Assembly (NCBI GenBank): GCA_001730015.1
Contig: MDLA01000168.1
Coordinates: 1-35,740, forward strand
Source: Chromatiales bacterium (ex Bugula neritina AB1)
GTDB taxonomy: Bacteria > Pseudomonadota > Gammaproteobacteria > Granulosicoccales > Granulosicoccaceae
Reading direction: 5' to 3'
DNA length: 35,740 nt
Shown: in pieces, positions 16,175 through 23,557 of the stretch
Layout: each line of letters starts with the position of its first letter
Position numbering within the stretch: position 1 is the stretch's first letter
The notes under the pieces: generated by a model
What the model was told of the DNA's origin: nothing
What the model saw: only the letters and a program-made list of their open reading frames with translations
The model's database searches: none
Program-made: the position numbers and the translations under genes

Positions 16175-17980
16175 ATGAACACTAGAGCTATGTATTCTGA
16201 TAATCTGCATGACGGTGAAGTCGAAGACACTGAGTACGAGTCTCTAATTACGTCGGCTACTATCATGCTGGTTGATGACGAGCCTATCAACACCGACGTA
16301 TTGCAAACTTATCTGGAGGGCGAGGGCTACACAAATTTTATTGCCACATGCGAGTCCACTAAGGCACTCGATATCATGCGCCAGCAAAAACCCGATGTAG
16401 TTTTGCTCGATCTGATGATGCCCGACATCTCTGGATTCGATATTCTGATCGCAATGCGCCGTGACAAAAGACTACAACATATACCGGTAGTAATTCTTAC
16501 CTCATCGGACGACGCAGAGACAAAACTCAAAGCACTGAAGCTTGGCGCGATGGATTTTCTGGCTAAGCCGGTCGACGCCAGTGAGCTTGCGCTGCGTTTG
16601 CGAAATACACTGGCAGCGAAGGCATACCAACACCAGCTGGTTAACTACGATCAACTAACCGGGCTTCCAAAACTTGATGCTTTTCTGGATACCGCAGCCG
16701 CTACTGCCGCAACACTGAAAGAAAATAATACTAACGGTGCTGCACTACACATATATGTTGAAAACCTGAAGAACATCAATAGTTCTCTGGGTCGTGATAT
16801 AGGCAATAAACTGCTTCAGGAGTTTTCCAGAAAACTTGAACAGTGCATTCGCTCGACGGACGCTATTCGCTCTGCGTTTGTTGCAGATGCCCGAACCAGC
16901 ATAGCCCGAACCGGCGGTGACAAATTTTCAATATTTCTGGGTCCGCTGGATTCCCCCCAGACGGCAGCAGTTCTGGCCCGGCGCATTATTATAGACACCA
17001 GCGATCCTCTCATTCTCGAAGGACATCAGATTTTCACCAATGTGAAAATCGGTATCGCGATTTACCCGGACGATGCAGCAGACACTGTTGAGCTCATCCA
17101 CAATGCCGAAACTGCCATGACATATGCACGCCAACATGGTGGTGGCGAAGGATACGCGTTCTATTCGGGAGAAATGAACGCAGAAAGCAGACAGATTCTA
17201 GCTATGGAAACCGGACTACGCTCGGCCATTCAGCGCGATGAACTAAAGGTCACCTACCAGCCAAAGGTTGATCTTCAAAGCGGTAAAATTATCGGTGCCG
17301 AAGCACTGATTCGCTGGATCAGTGGTGACCTCGGTTTCGTCGGGCCAGACAAATTCATTCCAATTGCAGAGCGCACTGGTCTGATAGTACCGATCGGGGA
17401 ATGGATACTGGAACAGGCATGCACCCAGGCTGCCGAATGGCGCAGTGCTTTTGCTTTTGATTTCCGACTGGCTGTTAATGTATCGATCAAGCAGCTGCAC
17501 GACTCAGATATGGTCTCTACGGTACAGCGGATTCTTGATCGCAGTCAGCTTCCGGCCCAATCACTGACACTCGAACTCACCGAAGGTATGGTGATGGAAA
17601 ATGCAGAATCGAATATCGAACTGCTGCATCAGCTGAAATCGCTGGGTATAAAATTATCTATAGACGATTTCGGTACAGGTTATTCATCGCTGAGTTATCT
17701 GCAACGATTTCCACTGGATGAGCTCAAAATTGACCGCTCATTTATAGAAGAAGTAAAATCAGAGGAAATACGCACACCTATTGTGCGGGCGATGGTGTCA
17801 CTGGCACATGACTTGGGAATGACGGTAGTTGCGGAAGGTATAGAAACCGATATTCAATTGAACCACATGAAAACTCTTCAGTGCGAATTGTTCCAGGGTT
17901 ACCTCTGCAGCAAGCCGGTCATTGCCAAGGCATTTTCAGAACTCCTGATGAAAGACTACCCCAGACAATCAGCTGCCTAA
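16175..17980 (+). CDS. Response regulator with REC, degenerate GGDEF and EAL domains (probable c-di-GMP phosphodiesterase)
   Basis: A 601-residue protein. The REC domain (about 30-145) has MLVDDEP, phospho-acceptor D79 in VVLLDLMMPD, and the TS/K switch residues (ILTSSDD, AKPVD). The GGDEF domain (about 155-345) begins YDQLTGLPKLDAFL, but the active loop reads GGDKF (247-251) instead of GG[DE]EF. The acidic metal ligand is thus replaced by lysine and cyclase activity is unlikely. The EAL domain (about 355-590) has intact E376-A-L (GAEALIRW), DDFGTGYSSL at 497-506, LKIDRSFI and VVAEGIET. The expected output is phosphorylation-controlled hydrolysis of c-di-GMP, with GGDKF perhaps acting as a GTP sensor. 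Only 15 bases separate it from the kinase gene, so the two likely form one signalling operon. Confidence 0.93.
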   Translation: MNTRAMYSDNLHDGEVEDTEYESLITSATIMLVDDEPINTDVLQTYLEGEGYTNFIATCESTKALDIMRQQKPDVVLLDLMMPDISGFDILIAMRRDKRLQHIPVVILTSSDDAETKLKALKLGAMDFLAKPVDASELALRLRNTLAAKAYQHQLVNYDQLTGLPKLDAFLDTAAATAATLKENNTNGAALHIYVENLKNINSSLGRDIGNKLLQEFSRKLEQCIRSTDAIRSAFVADARTSIARTGGDKFSIFLGPLDSPQTAAVLARRIIIDTSDPLILEGHQIFTNVKIGIAIYPDDAADTVELIHNAETAMTYARQHGGGEGYAFYSGEMNAESRQILAMETGLRSAIQRDELKVTYQPKVDLQSGKIIGAEALIRWISGDLGFVGPDKFIPIAERTGLIVPIGEWILEQACTQAAEWRSAFAFDFRLAVNVSIKQLHDSDMVSTVQRILDRSQLPAQSLTLELTEGMVMENAESNIELLHQLKSLGIKLSIDDFGTGYSSLSYLQRFPLDELKIDRSFIEEVKSEEIRTPIVRAMVSLAHDLGMTVVAEGIETDIQLNHMKTLQCELFQGYLCSKPVIAKAFSELLMKDYPRQSAA

Positions 17981-18041
17981 CCGGCAGCAATGACCCGAAT
18001 AGCGCTATAGAGTTTATTGAGCAATTGCGGTAGGTATTTTT

Positions 18042-18677
18042 TCATTCGCAATAGACATGCATAGGTAACTCAAGGGACGTAACCTGAGCCGGTAACACAA
18101 CCGAACCTCCCCAGTAGCAGTTGTCATCTTCCCTTGTTTTGCGGCTTTTCAGATCGAGCTGATACTCGCTTTCACGCAACACTGAAAAACTCAGAAAACC
18201 TTCCTGATCAGACCTGGCACTGGTTGCAATTTCCCCCACGCCCATGCGCGTTGTTTCGCTTTTCTCGCAGCTGAGCAAATCAGGGTACCGTGTTTGCAGA
18301 TTCGCGCAACTCGCGCCCACTATAAAGGTTTCAATTCCATTTGTGGTTAGCCGGGCTGTGGCTGTAACCGTGCTCTGTTGATGCACAAAGGAAACATCAA
18401 CAATTCGACCGGCGATCTCCGGAAAGAACCCGGTAGCGGCTTGCGCAGTTAGATATACAACAACCCTGCGCAGGGAGTCCGATGTGGAAGCAACGTTTGC
18501 TTCATTTATCGCAGTATCAGGATCAATATCTGCAGTAGAAGCCGACGACTCGCCAAAAGCCGAAGCCATAGCCGGCTCTTCTGTCGCTAGCTTATCTTCC
18601 GGACTTTCAGCAGAAAAACAGCCACTAAGGCCGAAAATCAATGCAGCCAGACCACAACACGTTAACGCACTATTCAT
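18042..18677 (-). CDS. Lipoprotein of unknown function
   Basis: A 211-residue protein from the ATG at 18677. The N-terminus MNSALTCCGLAALIFGLSGC is a lipoprotein signal with lipobox LSGC (Cys at 20). After lipidation comes an acidic, serine/alanine-rich linker (SAESPEDKLATEEP...) and then a compact domain with several cysteines (SCANLQ, LLSCEKSE, DDNCYWGG, HVYCE), which suggests periplasmic disulfides. The sequence after the lipid Cys is F-S, not D, so outer-membrane sorting is the default expectation for a gram-negative. I recognise no domain. The gene faces the signalling operon, 61 bases after its stop. Confidence is high for the lipoprotein nature, low for any role. Confidence 0.8.
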   Translation of the reverse strand: MNSALTCCGLAALIFGLSGCFSAESPEDKLATEEPAMASAFGESSASTADIDPDTAINEANVASTSDSLRRVVVYLTAQAATGFFPEIAGRIVDVSFVHQQSTVTATARLTTNGIETFIVGASCANLQTRYPDLLSCEKSETTRMGVGEIATSARSDQEGFLSFSVLRESEYQLDLKSRKTREDDNCYWGGSVVLPAQVTSLELPMHVYCE

Positions 18678-18746
18678 TCGGTCACCCTGTTATGAAAAGT
18701 GAATGGAGCTATAATTCTGCATTCCACAGCTGGCGCAAGCCAAGTG

Positions 18747-18769
18747 CCAACCAGGAATATTCCGGTTGG
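18747..18769. promoter_or_regulatory. 23-base near-perfect palindrome in the lipoprotein/hydrolase intergenic region
   Basis: Arms CCAACC and GGTTGG flank GGAATATTCC, itself a palindrome, with one extra A on the left side. It lies between two divergently read genes (lipoprotein start 18677, hydrolase start 18977), a suitable place for an operator. Without a regulator next to it the function is open; a small hairpin is the alternative. Confidence 0.35.
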
Positions 18770-18881
18770 ATATTTACCAGGGGTGACGACCAACAGCCCT
18801 TTACATGAAACGTATACATGCAACACGGACAAACCAAAAGACAAACGCTCATCAATCGATTTTGAAGGCTGCAGTAAACTT

Positions 18882-19023
18882 GAAGCCTGTCCGAGCATCA
18901 GGATTTACTGCGGGCGCGATCTTTTGGCCAGCTATTTCGATCATTTTCGTTTAACAAGAACAACTATTCGCTTCTAATGATCAAAATATCTGACCTAAAA
19001 ACTCACACCCTCGCTACGACCCC
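18882..19023. repeat. Diverged copy of MITE-like repeat family A, merged with the start of the hydrolase gene
   Basis: This stretch aligns along most of its length, in reverse complement, with the intact element at 28586-28742. Shared blocks include GCGATCTTTTGGCCAGCTAT, AACTATTCGC, ATATCTGAC and CCTCGCTACGACCC. I estimate roughly 80 percent identity by eye. The terminal repeats are decayed: the left end reads CCTGTCCGAGCATCAGG rather than CCTGTCTGAGAATGAGG. The right part overlaps the first 15-16 codons of the alpha/beta hydrolase gene, including its ATG. Confidence 0.85.
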
Positions 19024-19855
19024 AATAGAACTCACAGTCAACGGGCTGCGCATTAGCGCACTACGAACCGGGCAAGGTAGACCGGTAAAGATACTCTGCG
19101 TTCATGGCTGGCTCGACAACGCTCACAGTTTTTTACCTCTCTGGCCACAACTGCCCGATGCTGATATCGTCGCCATCGATCTGCCAGGTCACGGCCGTTC
19201 CGGCCACCTTAGCGACTGCGTACAGTATTCTTTTACCGGACAATCCCAGACCATTTTGAATATCGCCTCGAATTTGGGCTGGAACCAATTCCACCTGATT
19301 GGCCATTCACTTGGCGGTTGCCTTGCACCCTTCTGCGCGGTGGCAGCTTCAACTGCTGTTCAAAGCATCACTCTAATCGATGCTGCAGGTCCGCAGACGG
19401 AATCCGCGGATCAATTGCCTGTACGCCTGGCCGGATCATTCCGTGACCTCACCAGGCTGGACCACTTCAACTCCCGATATTACGTCGATATAGAAGCAAC
19501 TATCGAGGCGCGTCTGCGTGCAAATAAAATGGAATACCATTCTGCGCGTCTGATCGTCGAGCGACAACTTACCCGCACCGATAAGGGCTATGTCTGGAGC
19601 TTCGACCGCAAACTCAGGGTGGCATCTGCCCGCTATTTCACAGAGCAACAGTTACATGCAGTGTTAAAGGCAGTCGAGTGTCCGGTATTGTGCATTCTGG
19701 CACAACAGAGCTTTGTGATTAACAATTCGGCAACCCGGGACCGGCTAGATAAAATACGGAACCTGACGCTATGCGAATTGCCCGGCAATCACCACCTGCA
19801 CATGGATACACCTGAGCCCGTGGGCGGGCAGATCCGGTACTTTCTAAACGTTTAA
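18977..19855 (+). CDS. Alpha/beta hydrolase; start codon lies inside a MITE-derived repeat
   Basis: A 292-residue alpha/beta-hydrolase. Motifs: CVHGWLDNAHSF (HG oxyanion region), AIDLPGHGRSG, nucleophile elbow GHSLGG with S111, DAAG after it, and a C-terminal histidine region GNHHLHMDTPEPV. This is the serine-hydrolase family related to MhpC/YbfF-type esterases; substrate unknown. Homologues usually begin near the ELTVNGLRISALRTG block (residues 18-32). The 16 residues before it, starting MIKISDLKTHTLATTP, are encoded by the diverged family A repeat. I see no other ATG, GTG or TTG before the conserved block and no clear Shine-Dalgarno, so the repeat probably supplies the start. The related element at 28.6 kb lacks the ATG (AATCGATC versus AATGATC). 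Confidence 0.88.
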   Translation: MIKISDLKTHTLATTPIELTVNGLRISALRTGQGRPVKILCVHGWLDNAHSFLPLWPQLPDADIVAIDLPGHGRSGHLSDCVQYSFTGQSQTILNIASNLGWNQFHLIGHSLGGCLAPFCAVAASTAVQSITLIDAAGPQTESADQLPVRLAGSFRDLTRLDHFNSRYYVDIEATIEARLRANKMEYHSARLIVERQLTRTDKGYVWSFDRKLRVASARYFTEQQLHAVLKAVECPVLCILAQQSFVINNSATRDRLDKIRNLTLCELPGNHHLHMDTPEPVGGQIRYFLNV

Positions 19856-19922
19856 AAACCAACCACCCTCTCAGCTAGTAGCCTAAAAAAATATAGGTGA
19901 TTTTCACTTGTTATTGATTTAA

Positions 19923-20097
19923 CCCGCATTATTTACGGGATTGACGGAATCTCACTTGATCTTTGATTCCACAGAGAATTTTTTCTCTTGCAAATATCAG
20001 TAAGTATTCGACGCGAGAAGAATATCCACTGTGAAAACCCTTGACATGAATAAGTGTGGTCTAAGCGATATCCTCGCCACCCCATGAATAATGCGGG
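19923..20097. mobile_element. MITE-like element, family B, copy 1 (175 bp)
   Basis: The ends are inverted repeats: left CCCGCATTATTTA, right TGAATAATGCGGG. The element is flanked on both sides by TTAA (19919-19922 and 20098-20101), a plausible 4-base target duplication. It aligns in reverse complement with 35107-35282. Shared blocks include TTGACGGAATCTCACTTGA-like sequence, GAATTTTTT, ATCAGTAAG, TCGACGCGAGAAGAA, TCCACTGTGAAA and GATATCCTCGCCACC. It has no coding capacity and would depend on a transposase elsewhere. It fills the gap between the hydrolase and hexR. Confidence 0.82.
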
Positions 20098-20128
20098 TTA
20101 AGGCTGCTATCAAACCGACAGTACCAGT

Positions 20129-20962
20129 TCAATCAACAAACTTATCAGCAATTGCAGATGTGGCCAGCACCAGACGCTCCAGCATTTTGTCTCCACCCTG
20201 TAGTGCGACACCCACGGCAAGTATATCCAGCACCATCATCTGAGCCAGGCGGGATTTAAGTGGCGAAAATACATCACTATCCTCGGCTACATCAACGTTG
20301 AGATTGACATCGGCCATAGTCGCCAGAGGAGAGCCGGTCTGCGTTACCGAAATCACCTTGGCACCGGCAACTTTCGCCAGCTCCATCGCCTCGATTACAT
20401 CTTTGTTTCGACCGGTATAGGAAATAACAATCGCCACCGCGTTGTTATCGAGCAAGGAGGCGGCAGCCTTTTGAATATGTGGATCTACATAGGCAATTGC
20501 GGGCTTACCCAGCCGGAAAAACTTAAGCTGTGCATCTTCCGCGACCAGCCCGGAGCCACCTGAACCATAGAATTCTGTGCGCTCCGAATTGCAGTACAAG
20601 GCAATCGCTTCCTCAACAGCCTGGTGATTCAGCTGGTTTCGCAAATGCTGCATAGAAGCTATTGCAGAGTCGATCAGTTTAGAGGAGAGCTCATGGCTGG
20701 AATCTTTAGCAGATACGTCGCGAAAAAAAAATTTGTCCCGGCTTGCGATCGAGCGGGCCAGGCGCATTTTGAAGTCGTGATAGCCATCACAGCCGATGGC
20801 GCGACAAAAACGCACAACCGTAGGCTCGCTGACCCCTGATAGTTTAGCCAGCTGCTGAATAGAGGCCTCGACGCTGGATTCAGGGTTTTGCAATACGCGT
20901 GCAGCGACTTTCTGTTCAGAGCGGCTCAAGCGGTCGCTGGCTGAATTTATTCTATCGAGCAT
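20129..20962 (-). CDS. hexR: HexR, RpiR-family repressor of central carbon metabolism
   Basis: A 277-residue regulator. The N-terminal RpiR helix-turn-helix (about 1-75) reads MLDRINSASDRLSRSEQKVA, then IQQLAKLSGVSEPTVVRFCR and GYHDFKMRLA. The C-terminal SIS domain (about 120-260) has EFYGSGGSGLVAEDAQLKFF, VISYTGRNKDVIEA and VTQTGSPLA. HexR binds DNA as a dimer and is released by 2-keto-3-deoxy-6-phosphogluconate. Beside pgl-zwf and edd-eda, and with matching operators between zwf and edd, the assignment is strong. The ATG is at 20962, 176 bases beyond the pgl stop on the same strand, so it may have its own promoter; a GTGTAATACAC palindrome lies at 21006-21016. Confidence 0.92.
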   Translation of the reverse strand: MLDRINSASDRLSRSEQKVAARVLQNPESSVEASIQQLAKLSGVSEPTVVRFCRAIGCDGYHDFKMRLARSIASRDKFFFRDVSAKDSSHELSSKLIDSAIASMQHLRNQLNHQAVEEAIALYCNSERTEFYGSGGSGLVAEDAQLKFFRLGKPAIAYVDPHIQKAAASLLDNNAVAIVISYTGRNKDVIEAMELAKVAGAKVISVTQTGSPLATMADVNLNVDVAEDSDVFSPLKSRLAQMMVLDILAVGVALQGGDKMLERLVLATSAIADKFVD

Positions 20963-21005
20963 AGCGCTGCAAATGCTCTGTAGTAATCACCCGACAAGCT
21001 ACAAC

Positions 21006-21016
21006 GTGTAATACAC
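21006..21016. promoter_or_regulatory. Small palindrome upstream of hexR, possible operator
   Basis: GTGTAATACAC is a perfect 11-base palindrome 44 bases before the hexR ATG. It contains the TGTAAT half of the HexR consensus but not the full 15-base site, so autoregulation by HexR is only a suggestion. Confidence 0.25.
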
Positions 21017-21138
21017 CGTGGCTATCAATTGCCATAAAACAACACTTCTCAATGGAGAAGCGGTTACCATATTTCCAACTGGTGTAATAGGCAAGATAAA
21101 ATCTACCCCATCAATAATTTAACAGTCGCTGGTGCCTG

Positions 21139-21858
21139 TCAGGGTGACCAGTACACCTGCAGCTTGCGACTGTTTTTTATCACCGCCGCTATCGGATAAG
21201 TTGCAGGCTCTGCCGTCAGTGCAGCACCATAGACTTCCTGCTTTTGAATACCGGTAATATGCAGAAGCAGCGCATTACTTGCGAGCAGTGCATCGAGTGT
21301 TAACGACATACGCGGCTGCGCCGGTTCTGCGGGCCGGATAGGCCAGGTCAGCTTGCCACAGCCGGGTGCTATAGCGTCCATCAAACCCTCGGTATGCGGG
21401 AACAACGAGGCAGTATGACCATCTCCTCCCATACCAAGAATGGTTACATCGAACGGCTGGTCAATCGCTTTTATAGCAGCCTCACACTCATCCCACCCCT
21501 GTTCCGGCGTTGCTGCGTTGTTTTTCATCGACACAAAGGTCGCGGCCGCGGCCGGCCCACGCAATAAATGCGTGTGCACAAAAAGATCATTGCTATCAGC
21601 ATGATCCGGTGCAACCCAGCGTTCATCTGCTAACGTTACCGTTACCTGTTCCCATGCCAGATCAAGCGCTGATAACTGATTTAGAAAAGGCCTGGGCGTT
21701 GACCCACCTGACACGACCAGCGAGGCTCTGCCCTGTTGATCAATGGCGCGCTGTAGCATTTCCGCTACATCATGCGCAAGCCGGGTAGCCAGTAACTCAG
21801 CGTCTCCGGCAATAACATCGCCGGATTTAAACGGCGATGGTTTGTTTTGTTCAGTCAC
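21139..21858 (-). CDS. pgl: 6-phosphogluconolactonase
   Basis: A 239-residue protein of the DevB/NagB-like Pgl type that hydrolyses 6-phosphogluconolactone to 6-phosphogluconate. Motifs: ASLVVSGGSTPRPFLNQLS, VTLADERWVAPDHADSN, TILGMGGDGHTASLFPHT, and ALLLHITGIQKQEVY. I place the start at GTG 21858, where GTGA overlaps the zwf stop and GAGG lies seven bases upstream; an upstream TTG at 21882 would add eight residues. The four-base overlap implies translational coupling with zwf. Confidence 0.93.
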   Translation of the reverse strand: MTEQNKPSPFKSGDVIAGDAELLATRLAHDVAEMLQRAIDQQGRASLVVSGGSTPRPFLNQLSALDLAWEQVTVTLADERWVAPDHADSNDLFVHTHLLRGPAAAATFVSMKNNAATPEQGWDECEAAIKAIDQPFDVTILGMGGDGHTASLFPHTEGLMDAIAPGCGKLTWPIRPAEPAQPRMSLTLDALLASNALLLHITGIQKQEVYGAALTAEPATYPIAAVIKNSRKLQVYWSP

Positions 21859-23327
21859 GTAAATTCCTCTATCCAGCCGCAACCGTCTTTGGCGATCAGC
21901 GCATTTGATGCAGCAGGCCCCCAGGTACCGGCCGCGTACAAACGAGGCTCAACATTGAGCTCATCCCAGGTATTAATGATCGGGTCGATCCACTCCCAGG
22001 CCGCTGCGACTTCATCTCTATGATTAAACAACGTTTGATTGCCACGTATCATATCCAGCAGCAGCCTTTCATAGGCAATCATCTGGCGCTTTTCAAAGGT
22101 TTCGTTGAAATCCAGATCCAGATCTACCGGTTGCAATCTCATTTCATCACCCCGCCCTTTGGCGAAGATCTGCAATTTAATTATCTCTTCCGGCTGTAGC
22201 CGAATAATCAGGCGATTCGGCGCCATTGGCATATCGAATATAGAATGCGGTACCGAACGAAAATTTACTACAATTTCAGTACGCTTCTCCGGCATGCTTT
22301 TACCGGTGCGAAGAAAAAATGGTACGCCCTGCCAGCGCCAGGACTCAATCTCGGCTTTTATTGCAACGTAGGTTTCAGTATTACTTTTCGGGTCAACACC
22401 ATCTGCATCACGATACGCCAGCACCTGTTCGCCGGTAACAACTCCGGATTTATATTGCCCGCGAACTATATTAGTTAGAACGTCACGGCCGACAATCGGC
22501 TTCAATGATCTAAGTACTTTGATTTTTTCATCGCGAACGGCATCGGGATGAATACTAACCGGTGGCTCCATTGCCAGTATCACCAGCAATTGCAACAAGT
22601 GGTTCTGCACCATATCGCGCAGCGCACCGGTATGATCGTAGTAACCCGCGCGCCCTTCCACACCCAGTTGCTCGGCAATTGTAATTTGCACATCGCTAAT
22701 GTGCTCCCGACGCCACAACGGTTCGAAAAGGGAGTTGCCGAATCGGAGCGCCATTAGATTTTGTACAGTCTCTTTGCCAAGGTAATGATCAATCCGGTAA
22801 ATCTGCCGCTCATCAAACGCGCCGGCCAGCTGATCATTAATCTGCAAAGCACTTTCGAGATCGCGGCCCAGCGGTTTCTCCAGAGCTACCCGGCTCTGAT
22901 GCGTAATCAGCCCGGCTTCCGACACGCCCTGACAGATTCGTGCAAACAAACTCGGTGCAGTAGAGAGATAAAAAACCCGTACCCGGTCCGGAAAGGGTTT
23001 AAGTAACTCGGCAAGTTTGTCGTAGTGAGATTGATCTGTGATATCAATGGGTGCATACACTATTCGATCGCAGTAGGTTTTCCAGGTCTCGTCATGGAAA
23101 TCCTCCGGCTTGATATAACTTCGAGCCGCCACTTCCATTTTTTGCACGAACTGCTCTGTTGTTAAATCGCTACGTGCAATGCAGATGATCCGGCCTTCAT
23201 CGGGAAGCTGCGCTTCGTGGTGCCGGAAGTACATGGCAGGCAGCAATTTGCGCATCGCCAGATCGCCGGTGCCACCAAACAACACCAAATCGAAAGGTGC
23301 AAGCGAAAAGCTTACAGAATTAGACAT
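21855..23327 (-). CDS. zwf: Glucose-6-phosphate 1-dehydrogenase
   Basis: A 490-residue enzyme oxidising glucose-6-phosphate to 6-phosphogluconolactone with NADP or NAD. The N-terminal nucleotide site is FGGTGDLAMRKLLPA. The substrate-binding signature RIDHYLGKETVQNLMALRF is complete. IVNFRSVPHSIF and RLQPEEIIKLQ follow in the C-terminal domain. The ATG at 23327 is preceded by GGAG at a six-base spacing. It is the first gene of the zwf-pgl(-hexR) unit and reads away from edd across a promoter region with two HexR-like sites. Confidence 0.97.
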   Translation of the reverse strand: MSNSVSFSLAPFDLVLFGGTGDLAMRKLLPAMYFRHHEAQLPDEGRIICIARSDLTTEQFVQKMEVAARSYIKPEDFHDETWKTYCDRIVYAPIDITDQSHYDKLAELLKPFPDRVRVFYLSTAPSLFARICQGVSEAGLITHQSRVALEKPLGRDLESALQINDQLAGAFDERQIYRIDHYLGKETVQNLMALRFGNSLFEPLWRREHISDVQITIAEQLGVEGRAGYYDHTGALRDMVQNHLLQLLVILAMEPPVSIHPDAVRDEKIKVLRSLKPIVGRDVLTNIVRGQYKSGVVTGEQVLAYRDADGVDPKSNTETYVAIKAEIESWRWQGVPFFLRTGKSMPEKRTEIVVNFRSVPHSIFDMPMAPNRLIIRLQPEEIIKLQIFAKGRGDEMRLQPVDLDLDFNETFEKRQMIAYERLLLDMIRGNQTLFNHRDEVAAAWEWIDPIINTWDELNVEPRLYAAGTWGPAASNALIAKDGCGWIEEFT

Positions 23328-23384
23328 AGAAAAACTCCATTTGCAGAAACATCCATTTTGAAATCACAGCGTGAAAAAAGCCAG

Positions 23385-23411
23385 AATTCTTGTAATTTTA
23401 TTACAAGAATT
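23385..23411. promoter_or_regulatory. HexR operator, site 1 (zwf-proximal)
   Basis: A perfect palindrome: arms AATTCTTGTAAT and ATTACAAGAATT around TTT. Its core TGTAATTTTATTACA (23391-23405) matches the HexR consensus as I recall it (TGTARTTWNATTACA). It lies 58 bases upstream of the zwf start and should control zwf-pgl. Confidence 0.85.
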
Positions 23412-23468
23412 ACCGCATCTGCCGTTCATTCACTACACATTTTGCTACGAAATCAGCTCACTCAACAC

Positions 23469-23496
23469 TTGCACTGAATTATTTTCGTAGTATTAT
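23469..23496 (+). promoter_or_regulatory. Predicted sigma-70 promoter of edd-eda
   Basis: TTGCAC at 23469-23474 and TATTAT at 23491-23496 are 16 bases apart. The -10 box falls inside the second HexR-like site, as expected for repression by occlusion. It lies about 60 bases before the edd ATG. Confidence 0.5.
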
Positions 23497-23500
23497 TACA
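23486..23500. promoter_or_regulatory. HexR-like operator, site 2 (edd-proximal)
   Basis: CGTAGTATTATTACA agrees with the HexR consensus at about 13 of 15 positions. It overlaps the predicted -10 box of edd. The weaker match suggests a secondary site for edd-eda. Confidence 0.6.
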
Positions 23501-23557
23501 TCGCACCTGCATGGGGCAACCCGGCAATCTCTCTCGTTTATCCGGTTTTTTGCCAGA

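Noticed and set aside
18674..18977. Open frames on both strands between the lipoprotein and hydrolase
   Set aside because: They cross the palindrome and the MITE-derived repeat and have no protein-like features.
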